A DNA stretch of 64,000 bases from a gamma proteobacterium symbiont of Ctena orbiculata (GTDB taxonomy: Bacteria; Pseudomonadota; Gammaproteobacteria; Chromatiales; Chromatiaceae), in the NCBI GenBank assembly GCA_003058525.1, contig QBVD01000028.1, forward strand, positions 1 to 64,000. The letters are read 5' to 3'. The number at the start of each line of letters is the position of its first letter. Position 1 is the stretch's first letter. The position numbers and the translations under genes are program-made. The notes under the pieces are model-generated. The model worked only from the letters and a program-made list of their open reading frames with translations, did not search any database and was not told where the DNA came from. Positions 28,053-35,349 of the stretch are shown here, piece by piece.

Positions 28053-28328
28053 TTAAGGTATGACGACGCCGTGGATCGGGCCGGATGGCGTGTGGCAGAC
28101 ACAGTAGTCACCAACATTGGCGGCACGACCCATGGGACAGACACCGGAATAGATGGCGCATTTACGGCTGCGTTGATTGTTATTTGCAGGATGACTGCTG
28201 TATTGCTTTATCTGTGAGGACGATGTAGTGGCCTGCTTTTGTTGTTGTGCAGTACCATCTTCCGCATACAGATGCAGGGACGATAGCAATAGCAGCATAA
28301 CTGATATTCGTAGTATCACACTTCTCAT
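28053..28328 (-). CDS. Small secreted cysteine-rich protein
   Basis: A 91-residue protein with a clear signal peptide (MRSVILRISVMLLLLSSLHL, cut near YAED), a Gln/Ser/Asn-rich linker and a compact C-terminal part with four cysteines (C-x6-C-x11-C-x-C) ending CVCHTPSGPIHGVVIP. Similar Cys-rich tails occur in small exported proteins of unknown role in gammaproteobacteria. ATG 28328 is supported by GAGGAAG 6 bases upstream, whereas the longer frame to 28451 would include a repeat relic. Orphan gene. Confidence 0.7.
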   Translation of the reverse strand: MRSVILRISVMLLLLSSLHLYAEDGTAQQQKQATTSSSQIKQYSSHPANNNQRSRKCAIYSGVCPMGRAANVGDYCVCHTPSGPIHGVVIP

Positions 28329-28367
28329 TTTTGACTTCCTCTGTTTTTCGGAAATGACGGATTCCAT

Positions 28368-28387
28368 ATTAGTGTTATCAGGCCCTA
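28368..28387. repeat. Solo end of the inverted-end element
   Basis: ATTAGTGTTATCAGGCCCTA differs by one base from the right end of the element at 60527-60823. No other part of the element is recognisable beside it. It lies in the 64-base gap between the small secreted protein and the FlhB-like gene. Confidence 0.75.
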
Positions 28388-28392
28388 GTTGA

Positions 28393-28686
28393 TCATAAGC
28401 CATCATCATAGCCCGGTGGCAGTTTACCTGAGAGCAGGTAGGCAAAGGCAATTACCTCTGCCACTGCCCGGTAGAGTGATTCGGGTATCTCATCGCCCAG
28501 TGGAATTTGAGCCAGCAGAGCAGCCAACTCTGCATCTTCATGCAGGGGAATGGCATGATCATCCGCCAAGGCAAGAATTCGATCCGCCAACTCTCCACGT
28601 CCTTTGGCGGTCAGGCGGGGTGCATTCTCCCCGTCATATTTCAAGGCGATGGCAAGGTCCGGGTCTCTGGTTTGATAATCGGTCAT
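28393..28686 (-). CDS. Stand-alone FlhB C-terminal-like protein
   Basis: A 97-residue protein related to the cytoplasmic C-terminal domain of the export-switch proteins FlhB/YscU (AIALKYDGENAPRLTAKGRG, then ADDHAIPLHEDAELAALLAQ and EIPESLYRAVAEVIAFAY). It lacks membrane helices and the self-cleaving NPTH motif; the protein begins just downstream of where that motif would be. Such small genes are often found with fliK. It overlaps fliK by 4 bases. It probably acts in substrate switching of the flagellar exporter, but this is inferred. Confidence 0.9.
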   Translation of the reverse strand: MTDYQTRDPDLAIALKYDGENAPRLTAKGRGELADRILALADDHAIPLHEDAELAALLAQIPLGDEIPESLYRAVAEVIAFAYLLSGKLPPGYDDGL

Positions 28687-29855
28687 ACTTTTTCGCTCAA
28701 CAGCGTCTGCTCGCTGGGTAGTTCGTTTTCAATCCCGGCGATTCCTTGAAAGGCCTCCAGCTTATCGACTTCCAGACCGGTTGACTCCAGGCTGGCGCGA
28801 AGTCTGCCGAGGTGATGATTGACCAAACTCGCCGTATTCGGCTTTTCAGACCAGATGGTGGTCGATAGTTTCTCTCCGAAAAGTGACAGCTTTACCCTCA
28901 TAGGGCCAAGGGATGGCAGATTCATATGTAGCGTGAGACTCCACATGAACGCTGTTTCAGTGCCTTTCCTTACAGCGTCGCGACTGATTCTGAAATGAAA
29001 CAGATCGAAACCACCTTCCTGGCGAATGGGGAGTTCAAATTGCCAAACCTGTCTTGTCGTATCCTCGGTTGGCAGGGAACTAAGTTGATTTGTCTGTATT
29101 CGCGCAATTGCGCCATCCAAATGCTTGAACAGATCGAGTAACAGCCTGGTGGTTGGGTTTGTCTCCTGCGCTGCGGGTGGTAGAGTCACAGGGGGTGACT
29201 GCGCCGGGTTTAATATTGGCTGTTGAAATGTCAGCGCTTGATTGATCTGGCTCCCAGGATTACTGATCAATGGTTTTATCAGTCCGATAAGACGCAGCAG
29301 GTTTAGTTTGAGATCTTTGCCGTTTATCTGATGGTTGATCAAGCGGGCCTCTGTTTGTGTCCCGCTCAGTTGCATTGCTTGCACCAATTGGGTCTTGAAG
29401 CCAGGGTCTTCTATCGGTATGACTCTGGCCAAAATGCTCTGCACAGCCTGTTTGACTGCCGGTGGTAGCGGACTGGCGCGGGTTGAGTCGGATGTTACCT
29501 GGGTGAGGTGCTTAAACAACTGGGGCAATGGCTGTTGTCGGGGCATCACCTGTTTCAGCGCGGCTGACTTCATCTGTTCCAGACTGGGGCGAGTGAGCAC
29601 CCGTAACTCAGGGAGATTACCTGTTTTCTCTACCTGAAGGGTCAAGGCCTGGCCGGTAGGTACTCTCAGGGTGGTTTGGGCGATCAGCCGTGTGACCCCG
29701 ATCTGAAGCCGAATCGTACCGTTGATGTTTTCACTGAGCGCAGTACCCCGCAATATCTGCCCAGGCTGAAGTTGCTCAAAAAGGGACTTGCCAGGCTCGA
29801 TTGTCGGTAGTGGCAGTACGATTTTGCTACCGGATATCTCCATATTAAAATCCAT
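28683..29855 (-). CDS. fliK: FliK-like flagellar hook-length control protein
   Basis: A 390-residue protein with a low-complexity Pro/Gln/Leu-rich N-terminal part and a C-terminal Flg_hook domain (about 275-370: FELPIRQEGGFDLFHFRISR, FMWSLTLHMNLPSLGPMRV, LFGEKLSTTIWSE). FliK measures hook length and triggers the export switch through FlhB. The fusion of hook-control and FlhB-tail genes in one operon supports the call. It lies apart from the fliE-J operon and on the other strand, so regulation is separate. The start may be ATG 29855 or the in-frame ATG 29843. Confidence 0.85.
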   Translation of the reverse strand: MDFNMEISGSKIVLPLPTIEPGKSLFEQLQPGQILRGTALSENINGTIRLQIGVTRLIAQTTLRVPTGQALTLQVEKTGNLPELRVLTRPSLEQMKSAALKQVMPRQQPLPQLFKHLTQVTSDSTRASPLPPAVKQAVQSILARVIPIEDPGFKTQLVQAMQLSGTQTEARLINHQINGKDLKLNLLRLIGLIKPLISNPGSQINQALTFQQPILNPAQSPPVTLPPAAQETNPTTRLLLDLFKHLDGAIARIQTNQLSSLPTEDTTRQVWQFELPIRQEGGFDLFHFRISRDAVRKGTETAFMWSLTLHMNLPSLGPMRVKLSLFGEKLSTTIWSEKPNTASLVNHHLGRLRASLESTGLEVDKLEAFQGIAGIENELPSEQTLLSEKV

Positions 29856-29937
29856 TCATAGCGCAGAACTGGTGGCATCCAGGCATAAGTTGATGTTCTT
29901 TGCCTTGGTGATGGGAGTTTGCAGATGATGAGGAAAC

Positions 29938-30087
29938 GGCCGCAAATGAACGCCAATCACCGTAAGCGATCGCTAATGTTTGACAATGTGTATGGTTACC
30001 GCTCAATTCAGCTCCTGATGTAGGCAGTCTGTGTAGGAATTCAGATAATTTGTGCTCATTTGCGGTGATTAGCGCCTATTTGCGGTA
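29938..30087. repeat. GCAAATGAACGCCAATCACC-type inverted repeat, locus 1
   Basis: The left arm begins GCCGCAAATGAACGCCAATC at 29939; the right arm (30057-30087) is a diverged reverse copy (CATTTGCGGTGATTAGCGCC). The arms enclose about 85 bases. Together with 29856-29937 and 30088-30289 this is a non-coding stretch of about 430 bases upstream of fliK and of the pentapeptide-repeat gene; no gene is seen in it. Confidence 0.8.
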
Positions 30088-30289
30088 AAACAGCGGCTCT
30101 TTTTTCATCGCCTGAGTCAGCATCAACAGGCCTGACCCAGCCCCTCAGCGGAGATCCAATAGCTATTGACGGATCATACCTTGTTTTGGGCCGGGGCTTG
30201 CTAACATTATATGCGAGCGGACTCGATGGTGTTCATTTCTTTCCCATTTGGCCGATAGGGTAGGTGTCACATTGGCGGATAACGAAGCG

Positions 30290-31072
30290 ATGCAAAAGCA
30301 GGACGATGAAAAACCAAAAAGTTGGTTCGTCAAGCATGATGATCTGGTCATGGGGCCGCTCACCAGCGCCAAAATTCGTCACCTGTTACTTGATGGAGAG
30401 CTTGAGTTACGGGATCAGATAAGTCCCGACAAAAATAGATGGCAGGCTATCAGTCAAATCCCCAGTGTGGTTCCACTCCAATTGAGGGCGGCGGAAGGGG
30501 ATAGTGAGGCGAAGGCCAAGGTTGCTGCCCGTGAAATTGCTGACGCAAGAGATATTAAGCAGGAGAACCGTTTTCCCATACTCTCTTTGTCGATCTTCCT
30601 GTTACTCATCGGTGCCGTCGTCTTCTATTCATTAAGGTATGGAATGCCGGAAAAGGTCGAAGAGTCTGTGTGCGAAGCGCCACCAGCCCCAGGTGTGAAT
30701 TGGCGTAACTGTCTCATCAAAGATCTTGATGCGGGGGCGGCCAGCCTTGCAGGGGCGAACCTGAACAGTGCCGTACTTCGTCGTGCAAAATTGAGTGCCA
30801 CGGATTTGAGCAACGCCGATCTTCGATATGCCAACCTGAGTCATGCGGATCTACGTCATGCGCAGATGCGCGGTAACGCTATGGTGGGGATAAATCTCCA
30901 GTTTGCCGATCTTAGGAGTGCCGATTTGAGTCATGCCGACCTGCGCTTTGCCGATCTCTCCAATAGCCGGATTGATGATGCCAACCTTGAAAACGCGAGA
31001 CTCGATAACGCACTCTGGCTAGATGGTAGAAATTGCGGGGAAAACTCCATCGGGAAATGCGAACAACAGTAG
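30290..31072 (+). CDS. Membrane protein with GYF-like domain and pentapeptide repeats
   Basis: A protein of about 260 residues in three parts: an N-terminal GYF_2-like domain (WFVKHDDLVMGPLTSAKIRH, GELELRDQISPDKNRW), one transmembrane helix (FPILSLSIFLLLIGAVVFY) and a C-terminal pentapeptide-repeat solenoid of about 20 A(D/N)Lxx units (DLSNADLRYANLSHADLRHA). By topology the solenoid should lie outside the cytoplasmic membrane and the GYF-like part inside. Function unknown. The start is uncertain: ATG 30290, or upstream TTG 30272 or 30248. Confidence 0.8.
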   Translation: MQKQDDEKPKSWFVKHDDLVMGPLTSAKIRHLLLDGELELRDQISPDKNRWQAISQIPSVVPLQLRAAEGDSEAKAKVAAREIADARDIKQENRFPILSLSIFLLLIGAVVFYSLRYGMPEKVEESVCEAPPAPGVNWRNCLIKDLDAGAASLAGANLNSAVLRRAKLSATDLSNADLRYANLSHADLRHAQMRGNAMVGINLQFADLRSADLSHADLRFADLSNSRIDDANLENARLDNALWLDGRNCGENSIGKCEQQ

Positions 31073-31109
31073 CCTGGGTGACTGACCCGCAACATCCGGC
31101 GATCCACGG

Positions 31110-31694
31110 CTATGGTGCGCCACTGAATGACTCAGTCTCATAACGATAAACCTCAAGCGTACTGGACCAATAGTTGGCGGGCAGGCCAGCCTTCTGTTTG
31201 AGATGGCTGAGAAAATTGCGGGTATCAGGAATAGATTCCCACACTGAAGGGAGAAAGGTACCCCGATGGTGTCCATCCAGTAGAATCAAGCCGTCTACAG
31301 ATGGTCTGATTTTTGATACAAGCTCCTGCTCGGATTCGAAGTCGATGACCTCAGCGGGGGTCAAAACTGAGATGTGAATTTCAAGGTTATTCCTATCATG
31401 GGAGGTTAACGGTGGGAATCTTGGATCTCGGAAGGCGGCAGCATAGGCATTCTCAGCGACATCCTCAACGATCGGCAAATGAGCTTCAAGATGCCCGATA
31501 CATCCTCTCAGGTCTCCACCCAGCAGCAGGGTAACGAAGCATGCCCGAATTTCTCTTAGCCCCGCTGGATAGTCATTGGCTGCAACTGGCAGCGGCACAC
31601 CCTGCTCGAGACCATGCTTGATGGAATGTACAGCAACCTCAAGCAAGGTTGTTCTTTCCTCTGCAGAAAATTGTGAATGCGCGGTATGGTTCAT
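31110..31694 (-). CDS. amrA: AmmeMemoRadiSam system protein A (AMMECR1 domain)
   Basis: A 194-residue protein of the AMMECR1 family, with the diagnostic LRGCIGHLEAHLP motif and a downstream NYWSSTLEVYRYETESF end. In many bacteria and archaea it occurs with a Memo-domain protein and a radical SAM enzyme. Those two partners are here at 44723 and 43552, about 12-14 kb away and on the other strand. The biochemical role of the set is unknown. ATG 31694 is preferred to GTG 31703. It is convergent with the pentapeptide-repeat gene. Confidence 0.92.
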   Translation of the reverse strand: MNHTAHSQFSAEERTTLLEVAVHSIKHGLEQGVPLPVAANDYPAGLREIRACFVTLLLGGDLRGCIGHLEAHLPIVEDVAENAYAAAFRDPRFPPLTSHDRNNLEIHISVLTPAEVIDFESEQELVSKIRPSVDGLILLDGHHRGTFLPSVWESIPDTRNFLSHLKQKAGLPANYWSSTLEVYRYETESFSGAP

Positions 31695-31703
31695 GCTATT
31701 CAC

Positions 31704-32032
31704 CCGATATACTCATATGTATTACTTTGGTTCGTTCCACTATCTGGAGCAGCGCTGCCATCTGCTCCCGCTTATTCTGTTTTGTACCGAGTTCCCAATA
31801 GCTGTTTCATCCCAGCCTGCTTCCGGATAGACGCTGCTTTTTAGAAAAGGGATGTTGATAACCATGTATCGAAATCGGATAAATAGCAACCTGTAACCTG
31901 GCTGGTAGGCATGACAGGATGATGGCCGGCATAATTATCTGTGGCTGAATCACTGTTTCACTTATGAAAGCCTGGATTACTCACCTCCGGTTCGCCATAA
32001 TCCGCTCCTCGTTTTACAGAATGGTAAATGTG
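31704..32032. other. Intergenic between amrA and rdgC
   Basis: A 329-base gap between divergent genes. It should carry both promoters. I see no repeat, RNA gene or credible small ORF. Confidence 0.4.
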
Positions 32033-32941
32033 ATGTGGTTTAAAAATCTTCGTATCTATCTGCTACAGCATCCCCTCAATCTCAGTCAGGAAGCACTGGC
32101 CGATAAGCTTGAGGCTAAGCGGTTTCAGGCTTGTGGCAGCCATGACCTGATCGGTATGGGATGGGATAGCCCGCTGGGCCGTCAATCGGAGGCGCTGGTA
32201 CATGAGGCCAGTGGGTGTCAGATGATCTGTGCCCGTCAGGAAGACAAGCTGTTGCCTACAGCGGTTGTCAATGAGATCGTGGAAGAGAAGATCGATCAGA
32301 TCCAGCAGGAGGAGGGGCGAAAGGTAGCGCGCAGAGAGCGAAGTGAATTGAAGGATGAGGTGTTTCATCAATTATTACCGAAGGCGTTCAGCCGGCATAC
32401 CCGGCAATTCGCCATGATCGACAAACAGCAGGGCTGGATAGTGGTGGATGCTGCCAGCGCCAACAAGGCGGAAGCTTTGATATCCCTGCTGCGCGACACC
32501 CTGGGCAGTCTACCGGTAAAACCACTGGAGGTTGCGACGTCCCCATCCTATGTCATGACAGAGTGGTTGAAGCGCCCCAGCCAATATGCGGACTTTACCC
32601 TTCTGGATAGCTGCGAACTGCAGGACCGTAGCGATGAGGCGAGCATCCTTCGGTGTAAGGGACAGGATCTTTCTGCGGATGAGATATTGGCGCATATCGA
32701 TGCCGGCAAGCAGGTGGTTAAACTCGCTGTAGAGTGGGATGAACGTCTCTCCTGCACTATTGATGAGGATATGTCGATAAAACGACTTAAGTTTCTCGAC
32801 CTTATCCAGGAGCAAGCCGCAGATTACCAGGTTGAGAGCGAGGCCGATGCCTTCGATGGCCAATTCACGCTGATGAGTCTGGAGTTTCGTCGCTTTTTAC
32901 CCCGTTTATTCGAACTCTTCGGGGGGATAGCGGAGTCTTAG
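32033..32941 (+). CDS. rdgC: Recombination-associated protein RdgC
   Basis: A 302-residue RdgC, a ring-shaped DNA-binding protein that limits RecA activity in gammaproteobacteria. The N-terminus MWFKNLRIYLL is the family's usual start, so I use ATG 32033 although the frame is open to 31964. Other conserved parts are LLPTAVVNEIVEEKIDQIQ and YVMTEWLKR. Length equals that of the E. coli protein. The TAG stop lies in the first bases of a repeat relic. Confidence 0.96.
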   Translation: MWFKNLRIYLLQHPLNLSQEALADKLEAKRFQACGSHDLIGMGWDSPLGRQSEALVHEASGCQMICARQEDKLLPTAVVNEIVEEKIDQIQQEEGRKVARRERSELKDEVFHQLLPKAFSRHTRQFAMIDKQQGWIVVDAASANKAEALISLLRDTLGSLPVKPLEVATSPSYVMTEWLKRPSQYADFTLLDSCELQDRSDEASILRCKGQDLSADEILAHIDAGKQVVKLAVEWDERLSCTIDEDMSIKRLKFLDLIQEQAADYQVESEADAFDGQFTLMSLEFRRFLPRLFELFGGIAES

Positions 32942-32983
32942 GCCCTGTTGTGCCTGAAGTCCGGGGATCTTCAGACAGAGCGC
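32939..32983. repeat. Relic of the inverted-end element at the rdgC stop
   Basis: GCCCTGTTGTGCCTGAA (32943-32959) matches a segment near the right end of the full element (reverse strand) with one mismatch, and CTTCAGACAGAGCGC follows as a partial partner arm. CTGAAG and CTTCAG form a short hairpin. The first three bases are the rdgC stop codon. The rest of the 32942-33201 gap is described with the terminator. Confidence 0.6.
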
Positions 32984-33145
32984 ACAATGGAAGGGTCTGA
33001 CTGAGAATCAAACCTGTGGCGCATACACGATTAATAACCAGGATTTAATCATGGTTTATTGATTTAAGTCAATGTTTGTCACGACAAGAGTCTTTAACCT
33101 CTCCCTACGCTCACGGTTGGTCGTTTCCGTGTTAAGCGCTAGTCT

Positions 33146-33197
33146 GGCGGGGACTGAGACCCATCTGCCTCCAGGGTCCTTCCCCGCCTGTTTTTTT
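33146..33197 (+). terminator. Intrinsic terminator, plus strand
   Basis: GGCGGGGA (33146-33153) pairs with TCCCCGCC (33181-33188), with an inner ACCC/GGGT stem in the loop, followed by TGTTTTTTT. The T tract fits only the plus strand, so it ends rdgC transcription about 250 bases after the stop, or a separate small RNA starting in the gap (see findings). Confidence 0.75.
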
Positions 33198-33201
33198 CTG
33201 A

Positions 33202-34209
33202 TCAGTAGTCGTAATAATCCAGAAACCACCGCGCGAAACTTGCCACGCCATCCTCAAGTCTGGTATCGGGTTTGTAGCCTGTGTCGGCTATCAGATCGGA
33301 GACGTCCGCATAAGTGGCAACCACATCGCCATCCTGCAGAGGCAGCATGTTGATCTCAGCCTTCCTGCCAAGACTCTCCTCCAGTAGCTCTATGTAGCGC
33401 ATCAACTCAACAGGCTGGTTGTTGCCGATATTATAGAGTCTGTAGGGTGCTGTGCTGGTTGCCGAGTCGGGATGATCACTGTCCCAGTCCGGATTAGGCT
33501 GGGGAATACGGTCCAGCACCCGAATGACACCTTCAACAATGTCATCGATGTAGGTGAAGTCGCGGCGATGCTTGCCATAGTTGTAGACGTCGATGGCTTC
33601 ACCACGCATGATCTTGTGGGCGAACTTGAGCATCGCCATATCGGGCCTGCTCCAGGGTCCATAGACGGTAAAGAAGCGCAATCCGGTGGTGGGTATACGA
33701 TAGAGATGGCTGTAAGTATGCGCCATCAGTTCGTTGGCCTTCTTGGTGGCTGCATATAGGCTGACGGGATGATCCACATTGTCATGCACAGAGAAGGGCA
33801 TCGAGGTATTGGCGCCATACACCGAACTGCTCGAAGCGTAGACGAGGTGTTGTACGCCATGATTTCGGCATCCCTCCAGAATGTGGCCAAATCCCACCAG
33901 GTTGGAATCGATATAGGCCAACGGATTTTCGATCGAATAGCGAACCCCGGCCTGAGCGGCAAGGTTTACCACCCTCTCCGGTTTGTAGTGGGAGAAGGCA
34001 TCTGAAATGCCCCCGCGATCCTCGAGTTCCAGTCGTAAATCGGTGAAATGCGGATGATCTTGAGTGCGCGCCAGGCGAGCTTTTTTTAAATTGACATCGT
34101 AATAATCATTAAGGCAGTCAATACTGATCACCTCATCCCCACGATCAAGCAGACGTATCGCTAAAGCTGAGCCAATGAAACCGGCTCCACCGGTGATGAG
34201 TACTCGCAT
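33202..34209 (-). CDS. NAD-dependent epimerase, UDP-glucuronate 4-epimerase type
   Basis: A 335-residue extended short-chain dehydrogenase of the UDP-glucuronate 4-epimerase (CapI/LpsL) group, interconverting UDP-GlcA and UDP-GalA. It has GGAGFIGS (7-14), the S-x-Y-x3-K catalytic set (ASSSSVYG and YAATKKANE) and the typical RFFTVYGPWSRPDMA stretch. It is the last of three sugar-nucleotide genes, 108 bases after the second. The products feed surface polysaccharide. No glycosyltransferase gene is in the window. Confidence 0.9.
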   Translation of the reverse strand: MRVLITGGAGFIGSALAIRLLDRGDEVISIDCLNDYYDVNLKKARLARTQDHPHFTDLRLELEDRGGISDAFSHYKPERVVNLAAQAGVRYSIENPLAYIDSNLVGFGHILEGCRNHGVQHLVYASSSSVYGANTSMPFSVHDNVDHPVSLYAATKKANELMAHTYSHLYRIPTTGLRFFTVYGPWSRPDMAMLKFAHKIMRGEAIDVYNYGKHRRDFTYIDDIVEGVIRVLDRIPQPNPDWDSDHPDSATSTAPYRLYNIGNNQPVELMRYIELLEESLGRKAEINMLPLQDGDVVATYADVSDLIADTGYKPDTRLEDGVASFARWFLDYYDY

Positions 34210-34317
34210 GGTTAAGAGTCCTAGTTATTTATTCGTGATCGTTTCCAGCGGCCAAAGCGACCCGATTAAGGGATCGCCTGTGATTGATCCCTACGCCTTT
34301 TTAGAAGATGCACTCTG

Positions 34318-35349
34318 TCAGCCGGTCAGGTCATCGATATACCAACTCATGGCCTCCGTCAGGCCCTGATCGATGTTATGCGACGGTTCATAACCGAGCA
34401 GGTGCCTGGCTTTATCAATATCAGCCAATGAATGTCGCACATCGCCCGGTCGAAAATCCCTGTAAGTGGGGGAGATCCCTTTCAGGTATGGAAAGCTATC
34501 CGCCAAGATATCCCTGATTTTAGTAAACAGTTGATTCAGCGTGGTACGGTCACCCACGGCAATATTATAAACCTGATCGGCAGCATCCGGATTGTCGCTG
34601 GTCGCGGCCAGGAGATTTGCCTGCACGGCGTTGTCGATATAACAGAAGTCACGGCTGGTCTCGCCATCGCCGTTGATGAAGACCTCGTCCCTGTCAATCA
34701 TGGCGGCGACCCACTTCGGTATGACAGCGGCATAGGCACCGTTGGGATCCTGGCGTCTGCCGAAGATGTTGAAATACCTTAAGCCAATGGTCTTGAAGTC
34801 ATAGCAGCGGGCGAAAACCTGGGCATAATGTTCGTTGACCAATTTCGTCACCGCATAGGGTGAAAGCGGATTACCGATTCGGTCTTCCACCTTGGGCAGG
34901 CCGGGGTGGTCGCCATAGGTTGAACTCGATGCCGCATAGACGAAACGGCTGACTTGCGCATCTCGGGCTGCCACCAAGATGTTCAAATAGCCTGTGATAT
35001 TGCTTTCATTGGTGGTGATGGGATCGGCCAGCGAGCGTGGCACGGATCCCAGTGCAGCCTGGTGCAATACGTAATCGACACCCTGACATGCCTGACGACA
35101 GGTATCCAGACTCCTGATATCGCCTTCGATGAATCTGAACTGGTCCCACTGTTCGGCATTGACGCTGTTTTTCACCTTATCGAAATTGTAGGCATGACCT
35201 GTAGCGAAGTTGTCGAGACCAACGACTTTTTGTCCAAGGGACAACAGGGTTTCCAGTAGGTTTGAGCCGATAAAACCAGCAACGCCGGTGATGAGCCAGG
35301 TCGATTGCTCAATTTGCAGCCTATTCTTCAGATCCTCATAGGGTGTCAT
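34318..35349 (-). CDS. wbpP: UDP-N-acetylglucosamine 4-epimerase, WbpP/TviC type
   Basis: A 343-residue NAD-dependent epimerase closest in character to WbpP/TviC, which interconvert UDP-GlcNAc(A) and UDP-GalNAc(A). Visible are [39 protein letters not shown] and [20 protein letters not shown], the last typical of this group. Its ATG overlaps the stop of the dehydrogenase gene by 4 bases, matching the Vi-antigen tviB-tviC order. Substrate is inferred from family and context. Confidence 0.9.
   Translation of the reverse strand: MTPYEDLKNRLQIEQSTWLITGVAGFIGSNLLETLLSLGQKVVGLDNFATGHAYNFDKVKNSVNAEQWDQFRFIEGDIRSLDTCRQACQGVDYVLHQAALGSVPRSLADPITTNESNITGYLNILVAARDAQVSRFVYAASSSTYGDHPGLPKVEDRIGNPLSPYAVTKLVNEHYAQVFARCYDFKTIGLRYFNIFGRRQDPNGAYAAVIPKWVAAMIDRDEVFINGDGETSRDFCYIDNAVQANLLAATSDNPDAADQVYNIAVGDRTTLNQLFTKIRDILADSFPYLKGISPTYRDFRPGDVRHSLADIDKARHLLGYEPSHNIDQGLTEAMSWYIDDLTG

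Noticed and set aside
29938-30087. CRISPR array
   Set aside because: The repeated words are in opposite orientation, at irregular spacing and only two per locus; no cas genes in the window.
33072-33353. A 93-residue plus-strand frame across the terminator
   Set aside because: It runs through the hairpin and into the epimerase gene on the other strand; no ribosome-binding site and no protein-like features.
34269-34301. Terminator between wbpP and the next epimerase (AGGGATC/GATCCCT then CTTTTT)
   Set aside because: The T tract fits only the plus strand, while both genes run on the minus strand; the stem is only 7 bp.
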